A stretch of DNA of 64,000 nt from positions 1-64,000 of the forward strand of contig CAWEYC010000015.1 in assembly GCA_963813195.1 (NCBI GenBank). Direction: 5' to 3'. Within the stretch, counting starts at the first letter, position 1, and the number at the start of each line of letters is the position of its first letter. Both the position numbers and the translations under genes were made by a program. This document shows, in pieces, positions 15,220-23,772 of the stretch. Under the pieces are notes generated by a model, which was given only the letters and a program-made list of their open reading frames with translations, made no database searches and was not told the DNA's origin. The stretch comes from Roseiarcus sp963813195 (GTDB lineage Bacteria; Pseudomonadota; Alphaproteobacteria; Rhizobiales; Beijerinckiaceae).

Positions 15220-18096
15220 ATGAAAGTCGTCATCGTCGAGTCGCCGACCAAAGTGAAGACGATCAGCAAATATCTCGGCAAGGACTACGACGTCTACGCG
15301 TCGTTCGGGCACGTACGCGATCTCACGGCCAAGGACGGTTCGGTCGATCCCGATCACGATTTCGCGATGCGCTGGGAGGTCGACGCCAAGGCCGCCAAAC
15401 GGCTCTCCGACATCGCCGGGGCGGTAAAGGGCGCCGAACGCGTCATTCTGGCGACCGACCCGGATCGCGAGGGCGAGGCGATCTCGTGGCACGTCTACGA
15501 AATCCTTAAGGGCAAGAAGGTCCTCAAGGACAAGCGCGTCGACCGCGTCGTCTTTAACGCTGTCACCAAGGACGCAGTCGCCGAGGCGATGCGTCACCCC
15601 CGCGAGATCGACGAGGCGCTCGTGGACGCGTATCGCGCCCGTCGGGCGCTCGACTATCTCGTCGGCTTCAATCTCTCGCCGGTCCTGTGGCGTAAATTGC
15701 CGGGCGCGCGCTCGGCGGGCCGCGTGCAGTCGGTGGCGTTGCGCATCGTCTGCGACCGCGAACTGGAGATCGAGCGGTTCGTCGCGCGCGAATATTGGTC
15801 GATCGTCGCCCATTTGAAGACGCTCGCCGATGCGCCCTTCACGGCGCGCCTGGTCGGCGCCGACGGCCGGAAGATCAATCGCCTCGACATCGGTTCGGGC
15901 AAGGAAGCCGAGGATTTCAAGGCCGCGTTGGAAGCAGCGAAGTTCAAGGTCGCCGAAATCGAGTCGAAGCCGATCAGACGGCACCCCCAACCGCCGTTCA
16001 CCACCTCGACGTTGCAGCAGGAGGCCTCGCGCAAGCTCGGCCTCGCGCCGGCGCGCACCATGCAGATCGCGCAGCGCCTCTACGAGGGCCTCGACATCGG
16101 CGAGGGCGCGGTCGGCCTCATCACCTATATGCGCACCGACGGCGTCGACCTCGCGCCAGAGGCCGTCGCCAGCGCGCGAAACGTCATCGCCAAGGATTTC
16201 GGCGACCAATACGTGCCGAGCGCGCCGCGCAAATACACCGTCAAGGCCAAGAACGCGCAGGAAGCCCACGAGGCGATCCGCCCGACCGACATGACGTTGC
16301 GGCCGCGCAATATCGCGCGCCATCTCGAACCCGAACAGGCCAAGCTCTATGAATTGATCTGGAACCGCACCCTCGCCTGCCAGATGGAGAGCGCCGAACT
16401 CGAGCGCACGACCGTCGACATCCTCGCCGAGGCGGGAACACGCAAGCTCGAATTCCGCGCCACTGGCCAGGTCGTGCGCTTCGCCGGTTTCCTCGCGCTC
16501 TACCAGGAAGGCCGCGACGACGACGAAGACGAGGATTCGGCGCGTCTGCCGCCGATGCGGACGGGCGAAAACCTGACCAAGGAGCGCATCGAGGCGAGCC
16601 AGCATTTCACCGAGCCGCCGCCGCGCTACACCGAGGCGACGCTGGTCAAGCGCATGGAGGAACTCGGCATCGGGCGCCCCTCGACCTACGCCTCGACGCT
16701 CGCCGTGCTGCGCGATCGCGACTACGTGCGTCTCGAGAAGAAGCGGCTGATCCCCGAGGACAAAGGCCGGCTCGTCACCGCCTTTCTCGAGTCCTTCTTC
16801 GCCAAATATGTCGGCTACGACTTCACCGCCGATCTCGAGGAGAAGCTCGACAAGGTCTCCAACAGCGAAATCGATTGGAAGGACTTGCTGCGCGATTTCT
16901 GGAACGATTTCTCCGGCGCGCTCGGCGGCACCAAGGACTTGCGCACCAGCCAGGTGCTCGACAGCCTCAACGAGCTGCTCGGGCCTCACATTTTCCCGGC
17001 GCGCGCCGACGGCGGCGACCCCCGGCAATGCCCGTCCTGCGGCAAGGGCCAACTATCGCTGAAGCTCGGCAAGTTCGGCGCCTTCATCGGCTGCTCGAAC
17101 TATCCCGAATGCAAGTTCACGCGCGTGCTATCGCCGACCGGGCAGGACGGCGCGAGCGCCGACGGCGAGCGGCCCGGCGTGCGGGTCCTCGGCGTCGATC
17201 CGGAAACCGGCGACGAGATCACGCTGCGCAGCGGGCGCTTCGGCGACTACGTTCAGCAAGGCGAAGGCGAGAAGCCGAAACGCTGCTCGCTGCCCAAGGG
17301 CCTCTCGCCCGGCGACGTCACGCTGGAGACCGCGCTCGCGCTGCTGTCGCTGCCGCGTCAGGTCGCCAAGCATCCGACGAGCGGCGAGCCGATCCTGGCC
17401 GGGATCGGGCGCTACGGCTCCTACGTGCAGCACGGCAAGACCTACGCCAATCTCGGCAAGGACGACGAAGTGCTCGAAATCGGCGCCAACCGCGCGATCG
17501 ACTTGATCGTCGCCAAGGAGAGCGGCGCCGGCCGCGGCCGTTTCGGCGCCGACGCGGGGCGCGCGCTCGGCGAACACCCGACGCTCGGCGGCGCCGTCAC
17601 CGTGCGGCAGGGGCGCTTCGGCGCCTATGTCAATCATGGCAAGGTCAACGCGACTTTGCCCAAGGGAACCGATCCCGCCTCGCTCACGCTGGATGACGCG
17701 GTGGCGATGCTCGCGGCGAAAGCTGTGGGCGGCGGCGCGGGAGGTCGTTTGCTCGGCGATCATCCCGATGGCGGCCCGATCACGGTGCGCGCGGGACGCT
17801 TCGGCGCTTACGTCAATCACGGCAAGGTCAACGCGACGATCCCGAAGTCGATCTCGCCCGACGAAATCACACTCAGCGAAGCGGTCGCCCTGATCGCCGA
17901 GCGCGACGGCCGGCCCGCCCGCGCGAGCACCCGCAAGGTCGCCAAACCCAAGGCGACGAAGCCGAGCAGCGGCGCGCCGGCCAAGAAGGCGAGCGCCGCG
18001 AAGTCGGCGCCGGCGCCGAGGGCCAAGCCCGCCAAGGCGAAGCCGGCCAGCGCGAAGGGCAAGGCTGCGGCGGCGAAAACGAAGCGCAAGGCCTGA
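15220..18096 (+). CDS. topA: DNA topoisomerase I
   Basis: A 958-aa type IA topoisomerase that relaxes negative supercoils. The N-terminal Toprim domain has VESPTKVKTISKYLG and the metal motif DPDREGE (residues 80-86). The catalytic tyrosine is Tyr303 in LITYMRTDGVD. A C-terminal zinc ribbon (CPSCGKG...CSNYPECKF) is followed by three or four repeated beta modules with GRFGAYVNHGKVNATLPKG and an Ala/Lys-rich tail of about 60 residues likely to bind DNA. ATG 15220 follows AAGGA; TTG 15214 is in frame but weaker. In related genomes topA is commonly close to rnr, which here lies 5.7 kb downstream. Confidence 0.97.
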   Translation: MKVVIVESPTKVKTISKYLGKDYDVYASFGHVRDLTAKDGSVDPDHDFAMRWEVDAKAAKRLSDIAGAVKGAERVILATDPDREGEAISWHVYEILKGKKVLKDKRVDRVVFNAVTKDAVAEAMRHPREIDEALVDAYRARRALDYLVGFNLSPVLWRKLPGARSAGRVQSVALRIVCDRELEIERFVAREYWSIVAHLKTLADAPFTARLVGADGRKINRLDIGSGKEAEDFKAALEAAKFKVAEIESKPIRRHPQPPFTTSTLQQEASRKLGLAPARTMQIAQRLYEGLDIGEGAVGLITYMRTDGVDLAPEAVASARNVIAKDFGDQYVPSAPRKYTVKAKNAQEAHEAIRPTDMTLRPRNIARHLEPEQAKLYELIWNRTLACQMESAELERTTVDILAEAGTRKLEFRATGQVVRFAGFLALYQEGRDDDEDEDSARLPPMRTGENLTKERIEASQHFTEPPPRYTEATLVKRMEELGIGRPSTYASTLAVLRDRDYVRLEKKRLIPEDKGRLVTAFLESFFAKYVGYDFTADLEEKLDKVSNSEIDWKDLLRDFWNDFSGALGGTKDLRTSQVLDSLNELLGPHIFPARADGGDPRQCPSCGKGQLSLKLGKFGAFIGCSNYPECKFTRVLSPTGQDGASADGERPGVRVLGVDPETGDEITLRSGRFGDYVQQGEGEKPKRCSLPKGLSPGDVTLETALALLSLPRQVAKHPTSGEPILAGIGRYGSYVQHGKTYANLGKDDEVLEIGANRAIDLIVAKESGAGRGRFGADAGRALGEHPTLGGAVTVRQGRFGAYVNHGKVNATLPKGTDPASLTLDDAVAMLAAKAVGGGAGGRLLGDHPDGGPITVRAGRFGAYVNHGKVNATIPKSISPDEITLSEAVALIAERDGRPARASTRKVAKPKATKPSSGAPAKKASAAKSAPAPRAKPAKAKPASAKGKAAAAKTKRKA

Positions 18097-18214
18097 GCGC
18101 CGCCCCGGCCCAAGCGAGCGCCGGTTGGCGCGCTGGAACGAATAGGCGTAGGATATCGAATAATCGACGTGGCCTTCCCTACGGGATGAGGGTCGAAAAG
18201 GGGAGCTTTACGTC

Positions 18215-18892
18215 ATGCCCCAATCGAGCGCAGCGCGATCGTACGCTTCCGCCAAAGTCCTGACCGAAGCCGCTTACAGCCGTTGGGCGCCGTTCTACGA
18301 TCTCATTTTCGATCTGCCGTTCCATCCCGGCCGGCTGGCGGCGACAAGCGCGGCGGTCGAGGCGGCGGGAGCGGACGGCGCGATCCTCGTCGTCGGCGTC
18401 GGCACCGGCCTTGAACTGGGCCTGATGCCCGGAAACGTCAGCGTGACTGGAATCGACCTCAGCGCGGCGATGCTCAACATCGCGCGCGATCGCGTCGCCC
18501 GCAAGGGATTGCGGCAAGTGAAGACCCTTCAGGTGATGGACGCGAGCGCGCTCGAATTTCCCAGCGCGCTATTCGACGTCGCTTTGGCGCCCTATGTCAT
18601 GAGCGTCGTGCCGAATCCGGCGCGGGTGCTCGACGAAATGTGGCGCGTCGTGCGCCCCGGCGGCCAGATGATCGTCATGAACCATTTCGGCGCTGAGCGG
18701 GGCCTGCGCGCGGGCATCGAAGCTGTGATGGAAAAGTCGTCGGGCTGGCTCGGCTGGCATCCGCACTTCCCGTATGCGGCGGTCGGGGATTGGATTGCGG
18801 GCCGCCCCGATGCGGAACTCCTGGAGCGGCGCGAGCTCCCGCCGCTGCGGATGTTTACGCTGCTCCGCGTGCGGAAAGAAGCGCGGGCCTGA
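18215..18892 (+). CDS. SAM-dependent methyltransferase, probable phosphatidylethanolamine N-methyltransferase (PmtA-like)
   Basis: A 225-aa class I methyltransferase. The SAM-binding loop is VVGVGTGLELG, with the acidic VTGIDLSAAML after beta-2 and LAPYVMSVVPNP at motif IV. The N-terminal SRWAPFYDLIFDLPF and the ending LRMFTLLRVRKE are characteristic of the alphaproteobacterial PmtA group, which methylates phosphatidylethanolamine towards phosphatidylcholine at the inner membrane. Substrate assignment follows from that resemblance and is not proven. It stands alone after topA. Confidence 0.82.
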   Translation: MPQSSAARSYASAKVLTEAAYSRWAPFYDLIFDLPFHPGRLAATSAAVEAAGADGAILVVGVGTGLELGLMPGNVSVTGIDLSAAMLNIARDRVARKGLRQVKTLQVMDASALEFPSALFDVALAPYVMSVVPNPARVLDEMWRVVRPGGQMIVMNHFGAERGLRAGIEAVMEKSSGWLGWHPHFPYAAVGDWIAGRPDAELLERRELPPLRMFTLLRVRKEARA

Positions 18893-19287
18893 GGGCGGCC
18901 GCCCAGCCAGAGCCTTCCCCACCCTGACCGGCATGATCTCCGCCCGACAGCCGCACTCCGTCCCTTCCGCGTAGAGCGGCGACGACGCGAAGGCGCTCGC
19001 CTTCGTGAACCGGCGCGGCGGCTCGCGTCAATGAGGCCGATCAATAGGGATGAGATCGACGGGCGCGCGCCGGCGCTGCGCTTCGCGGCCCGCGTGTTGA
19101 GACTTTTATGTTTTAGGCTATCAATCATAGCTCCCTCCACTGAAACCAACGCGTCGCCAACACGCCGGAAGGACCTTTAATCGTGCGAAGGCATGGGGCG
19201 CCCGCTCTCGGGAGTGCGGCGCTCGAGAAGCCTGATTTCGAGACCAGGCGTTCGCACGAACGACCCCCATGTGGCCGAGCCAGAGCG
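18893..19287. other. Intergenic region upstream of the ECF sigma gene
   Basis: This is about 395 nt of non-coding DNA. An open frame runs back from the sigma gene to 19183, but the predicted N-terminus there (RRHGAPALGSAALEK) is unlike ECF factors. The region should contain the sigma operon's promoter. No convincing GGAAC-type -35 with matching -10 was found. Confidence 0.4.
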
Positions 19288-19779
19288 ATGAGCAATGAAG
19301 GCGTGAAAGAAGTCAGGGCGGGCCTCGCGCCTCTGCTGGCGCGGCTTTGGCGCTATGCGCTGGTCCTGTCAGGCGCGCGGGATGTCGCCGAGGATCTCGT
19401 TCAAGCCGTCTGCTTGCGCGCCATCGAACGAGCAGACCAGTTCGAGGCCGGATCGAATCTGGATCGTTGGCTGTTTTCCATTCTGAGATCCACTTGGCTC
19501 AACGAATTGCGCGCGGGACGCGTTCGAATGGGAGGCGGTTTCGTCGACGCGAGCGAAGCGCTGGTCTTCGACGGGGCGCGCGATATTGAAACGAATATTG
19601 CCGCGTCCCAGGTGTTAACCGCTGTCGGCCGCCTGCCGGAGGCGCAAAGGGAAGTCGTCTTGCTGGTCTACGTGGAAGGATTGACTTACAAGGAGGCGTC
19701 GGAGGTCATGGGAATTCCAATCGGGACGGTGATGAGTCGACTGGCGGCTGTGCGACTGGCGCTCGGTAGGATGAAATAA
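19288..19779 (+). CDS. ECF-type RNA polymerase sigma factor
   Basis: A 163-aa two-domain sigma factor. Region 2 is seen in GARDVAEDLVQAVCLRAIER and LDRWLFSILRSTWLNELRAGR. Region 4 is LPEAQREVVLLVYVEGLTYK with EASEVMGIPIGTVMSRLA as the DNA-recognition helix-turn-helix. The start at ATG 19288 gives a normal length; an upstream in-frame start at 19183 is unlikely. The next gene, 18 nt downstream, encodes a one-pass membrane protein that fits a cognate anti-sigma factor, so the sigma factor is probably held at the membrane until a stress signal arrives. Confidence 0.9.
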   Translation: MSNEGVKEVRAGLAPLLARLWRYALVLSGARDVAEDLVQAVCLRAIERADQFEAGSNLDRWLFSILRSTWLNELRAGRVRMGGGFVDASEALVFDGARDIETNIAASQVLTAVGRLPEAQREVVLLVYVEGLTYKEASEVMGIPIGTVMSRLAAVRLALGRMK

Positions 19780-19797
19780 CCTCTCGAAGGCGAATCC

Positions 19798-20607
19798 ATG
19801 AGCGATATTGACGACGACGGACGACTTGTCGCGTTTGCCGAGGGAAAGCTGGACGAGGCGGCTGCTCGCGAGTTGCAGGCGCGGCTTGACGTCGACGCCG
19901 CGCTTCGCGACCGTCTGGAACTCATCCGCAAGGGCGGGCTGCAGTTCGACCTCGCCTTCCGATCGCTGCTTGCGGCCGCGCCGGTCGCGCGGATGGAAAA
20001 ATCGCTCGCCGACTTGCTGGAAGCTCATCCGATCGCCGGCGCGAAGCCATGGTCGCGTTTGTGGTCGGGGGGGAGCGGACCCGTCGCCGCGGCGATCGCA
20101 TTGCTCATCGTCGGGATTGCGATCGGCCGGTTCGCGCCATTCCACCCGACCGCCTCCACGCCGCAACAGGCCTCCTCCAGCGAATCGCAAGACGACTGGC
20201 GCGACGCCGTCGCCAACTATGCCGAGCTATTCACGGCGGACAGTTTCGCCGGACACGCGCGGGACGCCAATGCCGAGGCCTCGGATCTCGCGCGTCTTGG
20301 CGCCAATCTCGGTGTCGACCTGACGCCCGATCGCATCGCCATCGCAAAAGGGAAGTTCCTCGGCGCTCAAGCGCTGAATTACGACGGCGCGCCGCTCGGA
20401 CTGATCGCCTATGCCGACCCGAGCAACCGGCCCATTCTGTTCTGCATCATCGCCGATGGGGAGCGCGACGCTGGCCTGAAACTCGAGTCGCGCGGCGACT
20501 TTTCCTTCGCCTCCTGGGCGCGTGGGGGGCGCGGCTATCTGGTGATCGAGCGGGCGGATCAGGAGCAGGTCGCCGATTTGGCCAGGGCGCTCATGCCGAA
20601 GTTCTGA
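19798..20607 (+). CDS. Transmembrane anti-sigma factor
   Basis: A 269-aa single-pass membrane protein. Residues 1-85 are a cytoplasmic, Asp/Glu/Arg-rich helical part (LVAFAEGKLDEAAARELQAR) like the sigma-binding domain of anti-sigma factors. A transmembrane helix lies at about 95-112 (PVAAAIALLIVGIAIGRF). The remaining 150 residues should be periplasmic (DDWRDAVANYAELFT and LGAQALNYDGAPLGLIAYAD). No HxxxCxxC zinc motif is visible, so it is not a classical ZAS protein. It follows the ECF gene by 18 nt and is convergent with the aconitase X pair. Confidence 0.85.
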   Translation: MSDIDDDGRLVAFAEGKLDEAAARELQARLDVDAALRDRLELIRKGGLQFDLAFRSLLAAAPVARMEKSLADLLEAHPIAGAKPWSRLWSGGSGPVAAAIALLIVGIAIGRFAPFHPTASTPQQASSSESQDDWRDAVANYAELFTADSFAGHARDANAEASDLARLGANLGVDLTPDRIAIAKGKFLGAQALNYDGAPLGLIAYADPSNRPILFCIIADGERDAGLKLESRGDFSFASWARGGRGYLVIERADQEQVADLARALMPKF

Positions 20608-20629
20608 ACGCTCTCGACGAGACCCCGGC

Positions 20630-21049
20630 TCAATCGGCGACGAGTTCGAGCTGGTCCCTCGCCACCGTGAGCCGCACCATCGTTCCCTCGCCAAGGCCGG
20701 CCAGCGAAGCAGCGTCACAAGCCGCAATCGGACAGACTTTGCCGTAGAGCCGGTGCGCGACGATGGCGCCGACGGCGATGATCGGGTCGGGCGCGCCGAG
20801 CACGATCGCGGCCGGCGCGGTCCCGAGCCGGATCGCTTCCGCCAGCACCGAACTCGCGGAACTGGAGCCGCGCCCCAAGGGCATGACGACGACCCGCCCC
20901 GCCATCGTTTCGCCGAAGGCGGGATGAGTGCGGTCGATGACGCGGCCCGTCGTCGAATCGTAGCCGCCCCAGAAACTCAGCGGCGCGCGCCAAAGCGCCA
21001 GCGCGCCCGCGGCGTCGCCTTCGACCAGCCCTAGCGCGGCGAGGATCAT
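20630..21049 (-). CDS. Aconitase X swivel-domain subunit (DUF126)
   Basis: A 139-aa small subunit of an aconitase X enzyme. It contains the swivel-domain hallmarks LVEGDAAGALALWRAPLSFWGG, TGRVIDRTHPAFGETMAGRV and PLGRGSSSASSVLAEAIRLG; the GRGSS loop contributes the catalytic Ser. ATG 21049 overlaps the stop of the large-subunit gene (ATGA), indicating a two-subunit enzyme. Characterised members dehydrate cis-3-hydroxy-L-proline, or act in a mevalonate-phosphate pathway in archaea. No proline-metabolism gene is adjacent, so the substrate is open. Confidence 0.87.
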   Translation of the reverse strand: MILAALGLVEGDAAGALALWRAPLSFWGGYDSTTGRVIDRTHPAFGETMAGRVVVMPLGRGSSSASSVLAEAIRLGTAPAAIVLGAPDPIIAVGAIVAHRLYGKVCPIAACDAASLAGLGEGTMVRLTVARDQLELVAD

Positions 21050-22287
21050 TGGACGCCGAGCCTCACGACGCGCCCGGCTGAAGCCGAGGCGAGACATTCG
21101 TCGAGCGACCCGAAGGCGACGTCGACGCCGAGATTGCCCGGCGCGTAATGCGCCATCTTGCCGGAATTGGTCATCACCACTCCCTTCAGGTCGGCGAGGA
21201 TCGAGGTCACATAGACGCAGGTGTCGGCGACGACCGTCGCGCCACCAGCTTGCAGCCGCGACAGCAGCCCCGATCCGGTGATCGTCGCGAGGGTCTCGCG
21301 CGACGTGTTGACGTAGAGCTCGACATGCGGCGCGATGCGGAAGCCCACTAGGCGCGAGGCCAGCGTCTCGAATTCGAGAAGCGAAAAATGCGGCGTTCCG
21401 AGACTTACGGCCGCGAGCCGATCACCCTCTCGAGCCGTCGAAAGCTTGGCGAGCGCGGCGGCGAGATCGGCTCGCGTCACGTCGATGACGTCCGAGGGCG
21501 CCCGGCCTCCCATGGCCTCGCCGAGCGTCGGCGCCTCGGGCGTGATCCCAACGGCGTGAAACAGCGCGATGGAACCGGTCGAGGCCGCCACCGCGCCGAG
21601 CGCCTTCAGCCAGTCCTCGGATTCCGGCGGCGGCAATCCCTCGATGACGGGAATTCGCCCGGCGGACTTTTCGCCGACGAGAGCGCCGACCGCGACGAAC
21701 AGCGATTCCGTCGCCGGCGACGATGGCAGCCGGAACAGGACCTCGCCCAGCCTGTTCGCGGCGATGTGCAGACCGCAGGCGGGCGCCCTGCCTGTCATCG
21801 CGCAGCACAGGTCGATGAAATCCCCGTAGCGGTTGGTGCGCGCGCCGATGACCGAATTCGCGAAGACGATGGCGTTCGACTCGGCCCAGGCGATCTGGTC
21901 GCCGAAACGCGGACGGAACCGCGTCTGATACGGCGCGCAAGTGAAGCTCGGTTCGCAGCCGAGGGCCAAATGCCCCTCCATCAGACGTCGCCCGGCGGAA
22001 CGCTCGGCGGCAGGCGCGCGAATGAGATGCGGATGCAGCAAGTCCATCGAGCCGACGTTGAGCGTCGTCGGAACGGCGACGCGCCCCTCTTTGCCGACCA
22101 GCAGTTCGACGAAATCGAGACTGACCTGACCGTGATAGAGGCAGCCGTCGACGTGGGCTTGCGTAATTTCGATCAATTCGTCGGCGCCGACGGCCTCGGC
22201 GTAGCGGAGCAAAATCTCCATGGCGAAGGCGGACGCCCGCCCTCGCGCACCCGCGGCCATCTCTTGTTCGATTTCGGTCAGGCGCAT
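21046..22287 (-). CDS. Aconitase X catalytic subunit (DUF521), putative cis-3-hydroxy-L-proline dehydratase
   Basis: The 413-aa large subunit of aconitase X, an iron-sulfur dehydratase. Family stretches include QAHVDGCLYHGQVSLDFVE, PTTLNVGSMDLLHP, GCEPSFTCAPYQ, FANSVIGARTNRYGDF and MTNSGKMAHYAPGNLG, with conserved Cys in GCEPSFTC, in DLCCAMTGR and in VVADTCVYV. It is co-translated with the swivel subunit. Bacterial aconitase X normally converts cis-3-hydroxy-L-proline to a pyrroline carboxylate that a reductase returns to proline; no reductase or racemase gene is seen here, so the pathway context is missing. Confidence 0.88.
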   Translation of the reverse strand: MRLTEIEQEMAAGARGRASAFAMEILLRYAEAVGADELIEITQAHVDGCLYHGQVSLDFVELLVGKEGRVAVPTTLNVGSMDLLHPHLIRAPAAERSAGRRLMEGHLALGCEPSFTCAPYQTRFRPRFGDQIAWAESNAIVFANSVIGARTNRYGDFIDLCCAMTGRAPACGLHIAANRLGEVLFRLPSSPATESLFVAVGALVGEKSAGRIPVIEGLPPPESEDWLKALGAVAASTGSIALFHAVGITPEAPTLGEAMGGRAPSDVIDVTRADLAAALAKLSTAREGDRLAAVSLGTPHFSLLEFETLASRLVGFRIAPHVELYVNTSRETLATITGSGLLSRLQAGGATVVADTCVYVTSILADLKGVVMTNSGKMAHYAPGNLGVDVAFGSLDECLASASAGRVVRLGVQ

Positions 22288-22367
22288 GCGGACGCGTTCT
22301 CAAATCGTTCGAACTCAGGCGCGTCCTATAGAATGGGATTCGCGACGGTGGAAGCGCTCCAATGTTT

Positions 22368-23540
22368 TCATTGTCGGCCGCAGTCGCTCGGCGCGGCGGT
22401 GCCCGCAAAACGATCGGCGATCCATTCGACCGCAGCCCTCGCGCTGTCGCGCGCGAGGAGCCCATGGCCAACGCCCGGCATGACCAGCATCCGGACCGAA
22501 CTGCCGCTCCGGCACAGGCGCCGCATGTAATCGGTTGTAACCTCGGGGCGGACCAACTTGTCGGCGTCGCCTTGCGACAGGAAGACTGGGATCTCCGGCG
22601 GCAGGACGCCGGGCGTATTCCTTGCGAGCAGCGAGCGCCAAGGCTCCAAGTCGTCAAGGTTCTTCACTCTGAGAAAGGCGACCTCCAAAGGCTTTTCCGC
22701 GCGGCGCCGTTGCAGGATGTCGAAAATCGACTCGATGCATTCGCCGGCGAGCCGGTCGACGCTAGGAATGGCGGCCAATTCGACCACGCGGTCCATCCGC
22801 GCGCCAAACACGCGCTGCCAGGACCACAGCGTCATGGCGGTGAGATTGTTGCCTCCGACCGTGCCCAGATCGTCCTTGAGCAGGACGGCGAGTTCGGTCG
22901 CCGGGGCCGCCGCCGCGACGCCGACGAGTTTCAAATCCGGCGCGTAGCTCTTCGCCAGCAAGCCCGTATAAAGCGCCGCCTGTCCGCCTTGCGAATGTCC
23001 CCAAACCGCGAAGCGGCGGCCGGCCTCGGCGCCGGGCGCCAGTCGCGCCGCGCGCACGGAATCAAGCACCGCGCGGGCTTCGCTGATCCCGACCAGATAG
23101 GGATGCGGTCCTTGCGTGCCGAGACCGGGATAATCCGTCGCCGCGACGACGTAGCCGCGCTCCACCATGTCGCGAAGGCCCTGGATCGTCTGAAAACGCA
23201 CCCTGGCCAGCGAAGGGGCGCAGCGCGGGACGACGCCGCTGGTCGGATGCGCCCAGGCGACGATCGGCCGCCCGCCTGGCGGCGGCGGCCCGTTGGGGAT
23301 GATGACCATGCCGGAAACCGCGATCGGCTCGCCGCTGAGCCCCGTCGATCGGTAGAGAATGCGATACGCGGCCGCGCCGTCGGGCGCCCCGTAGAGCGGC
23401 TCGCTCTGGATCAGCGCGCCGGCTTCTGAGGCAGTCTGAGCAGTCGACGGCAAGACGGTTGCGGCGACCGCGACCAATATGGCGGCAAGCGCGCCGAGCG
23501 TTGGGCGCCGACGGCGCTCGCGGACGATGAGAGGGATCAT
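22368..23540 (-). CDS. Secreted alpha/beta-hydrolase (secretory lipase family)
   Basis: A 390-aa exported esterase or lipase. Residues 1-35 form a signal peptide (Arg-rich start, then LGALAAILVAVAATVLPSTAQ). The nucleophile elbow is GHSQGG with Ser183; the acid is in SQGDADKLV and the His in PGVGHGLL near the C-terminus. WAHPTSGVVPRCAPS and TDYPGLGTQGPHPYL match the secretory lipase (LIP) family known from fungi and some bacteria. It stands alone, convergent with nothing, 230 nt before the divergent rnr. The substrate is probably an ester or triglyceride. Confidence 0.87.
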   Translation of the reverse strand: MIPLIVRERRRRPTLGALAAILVAVAATVLPSTAQTASEAGALIQSEPLYGAPDGAAAYRILYRSTGLSGEPIAVSGMVIIPNGPPPPGGRPIVAWAHPTSGVVPRCAPSLARVRFQTIQGLRDMVERGYVVAATDYPGLGTQGPHPYLVGISEARAVLDSVRAARLAPGAEAGRRFAVWGHSQGGQAALYTGLLAKSYAPDLKLVGVAAAAPATELAVLLKDDLGTVGGNNLTAMTLWSWQRVFGARMDRVVELAAIPSVDRLAGECIESIFDILQRRRAEKPLEVAFLRVKNLDDLEPWRSLLARNTPGVLPPEIPVFLSQGDADKLVRPEVTTDYMRRLCRSGSSVRMLVMPGVGHGLLARDSARAAVEWIADRFAGTAAPSDCGRQ

Positions 23541-23772
23541 TGGCGGCTGCCTCCTCTACCGGGTCCGAACTGTAGCACGTCCATCGGATTGCGGGTGCGT
23601 CCGCCCGGGCGTCACACGCTAAGCAAGACCGAGGCTTTTGGCCGTTTCGTCGTCGCTCCGGATCGGCACCGCCTTGTCCAAACGGCTCCTTCCCCCTACA
23701 TTAGCGCAGGCTCGAGGCGACGAACGCCCGAGGCTTCTCCAGCAATCATAAACAAATTTCCAAGAAATCACG

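Noticed and set aside
14977..17052. 691-codon open frame antisense to topA
   Set aside because: It mirrors topA codons; composition and lack of motifs mark it as a shadow.
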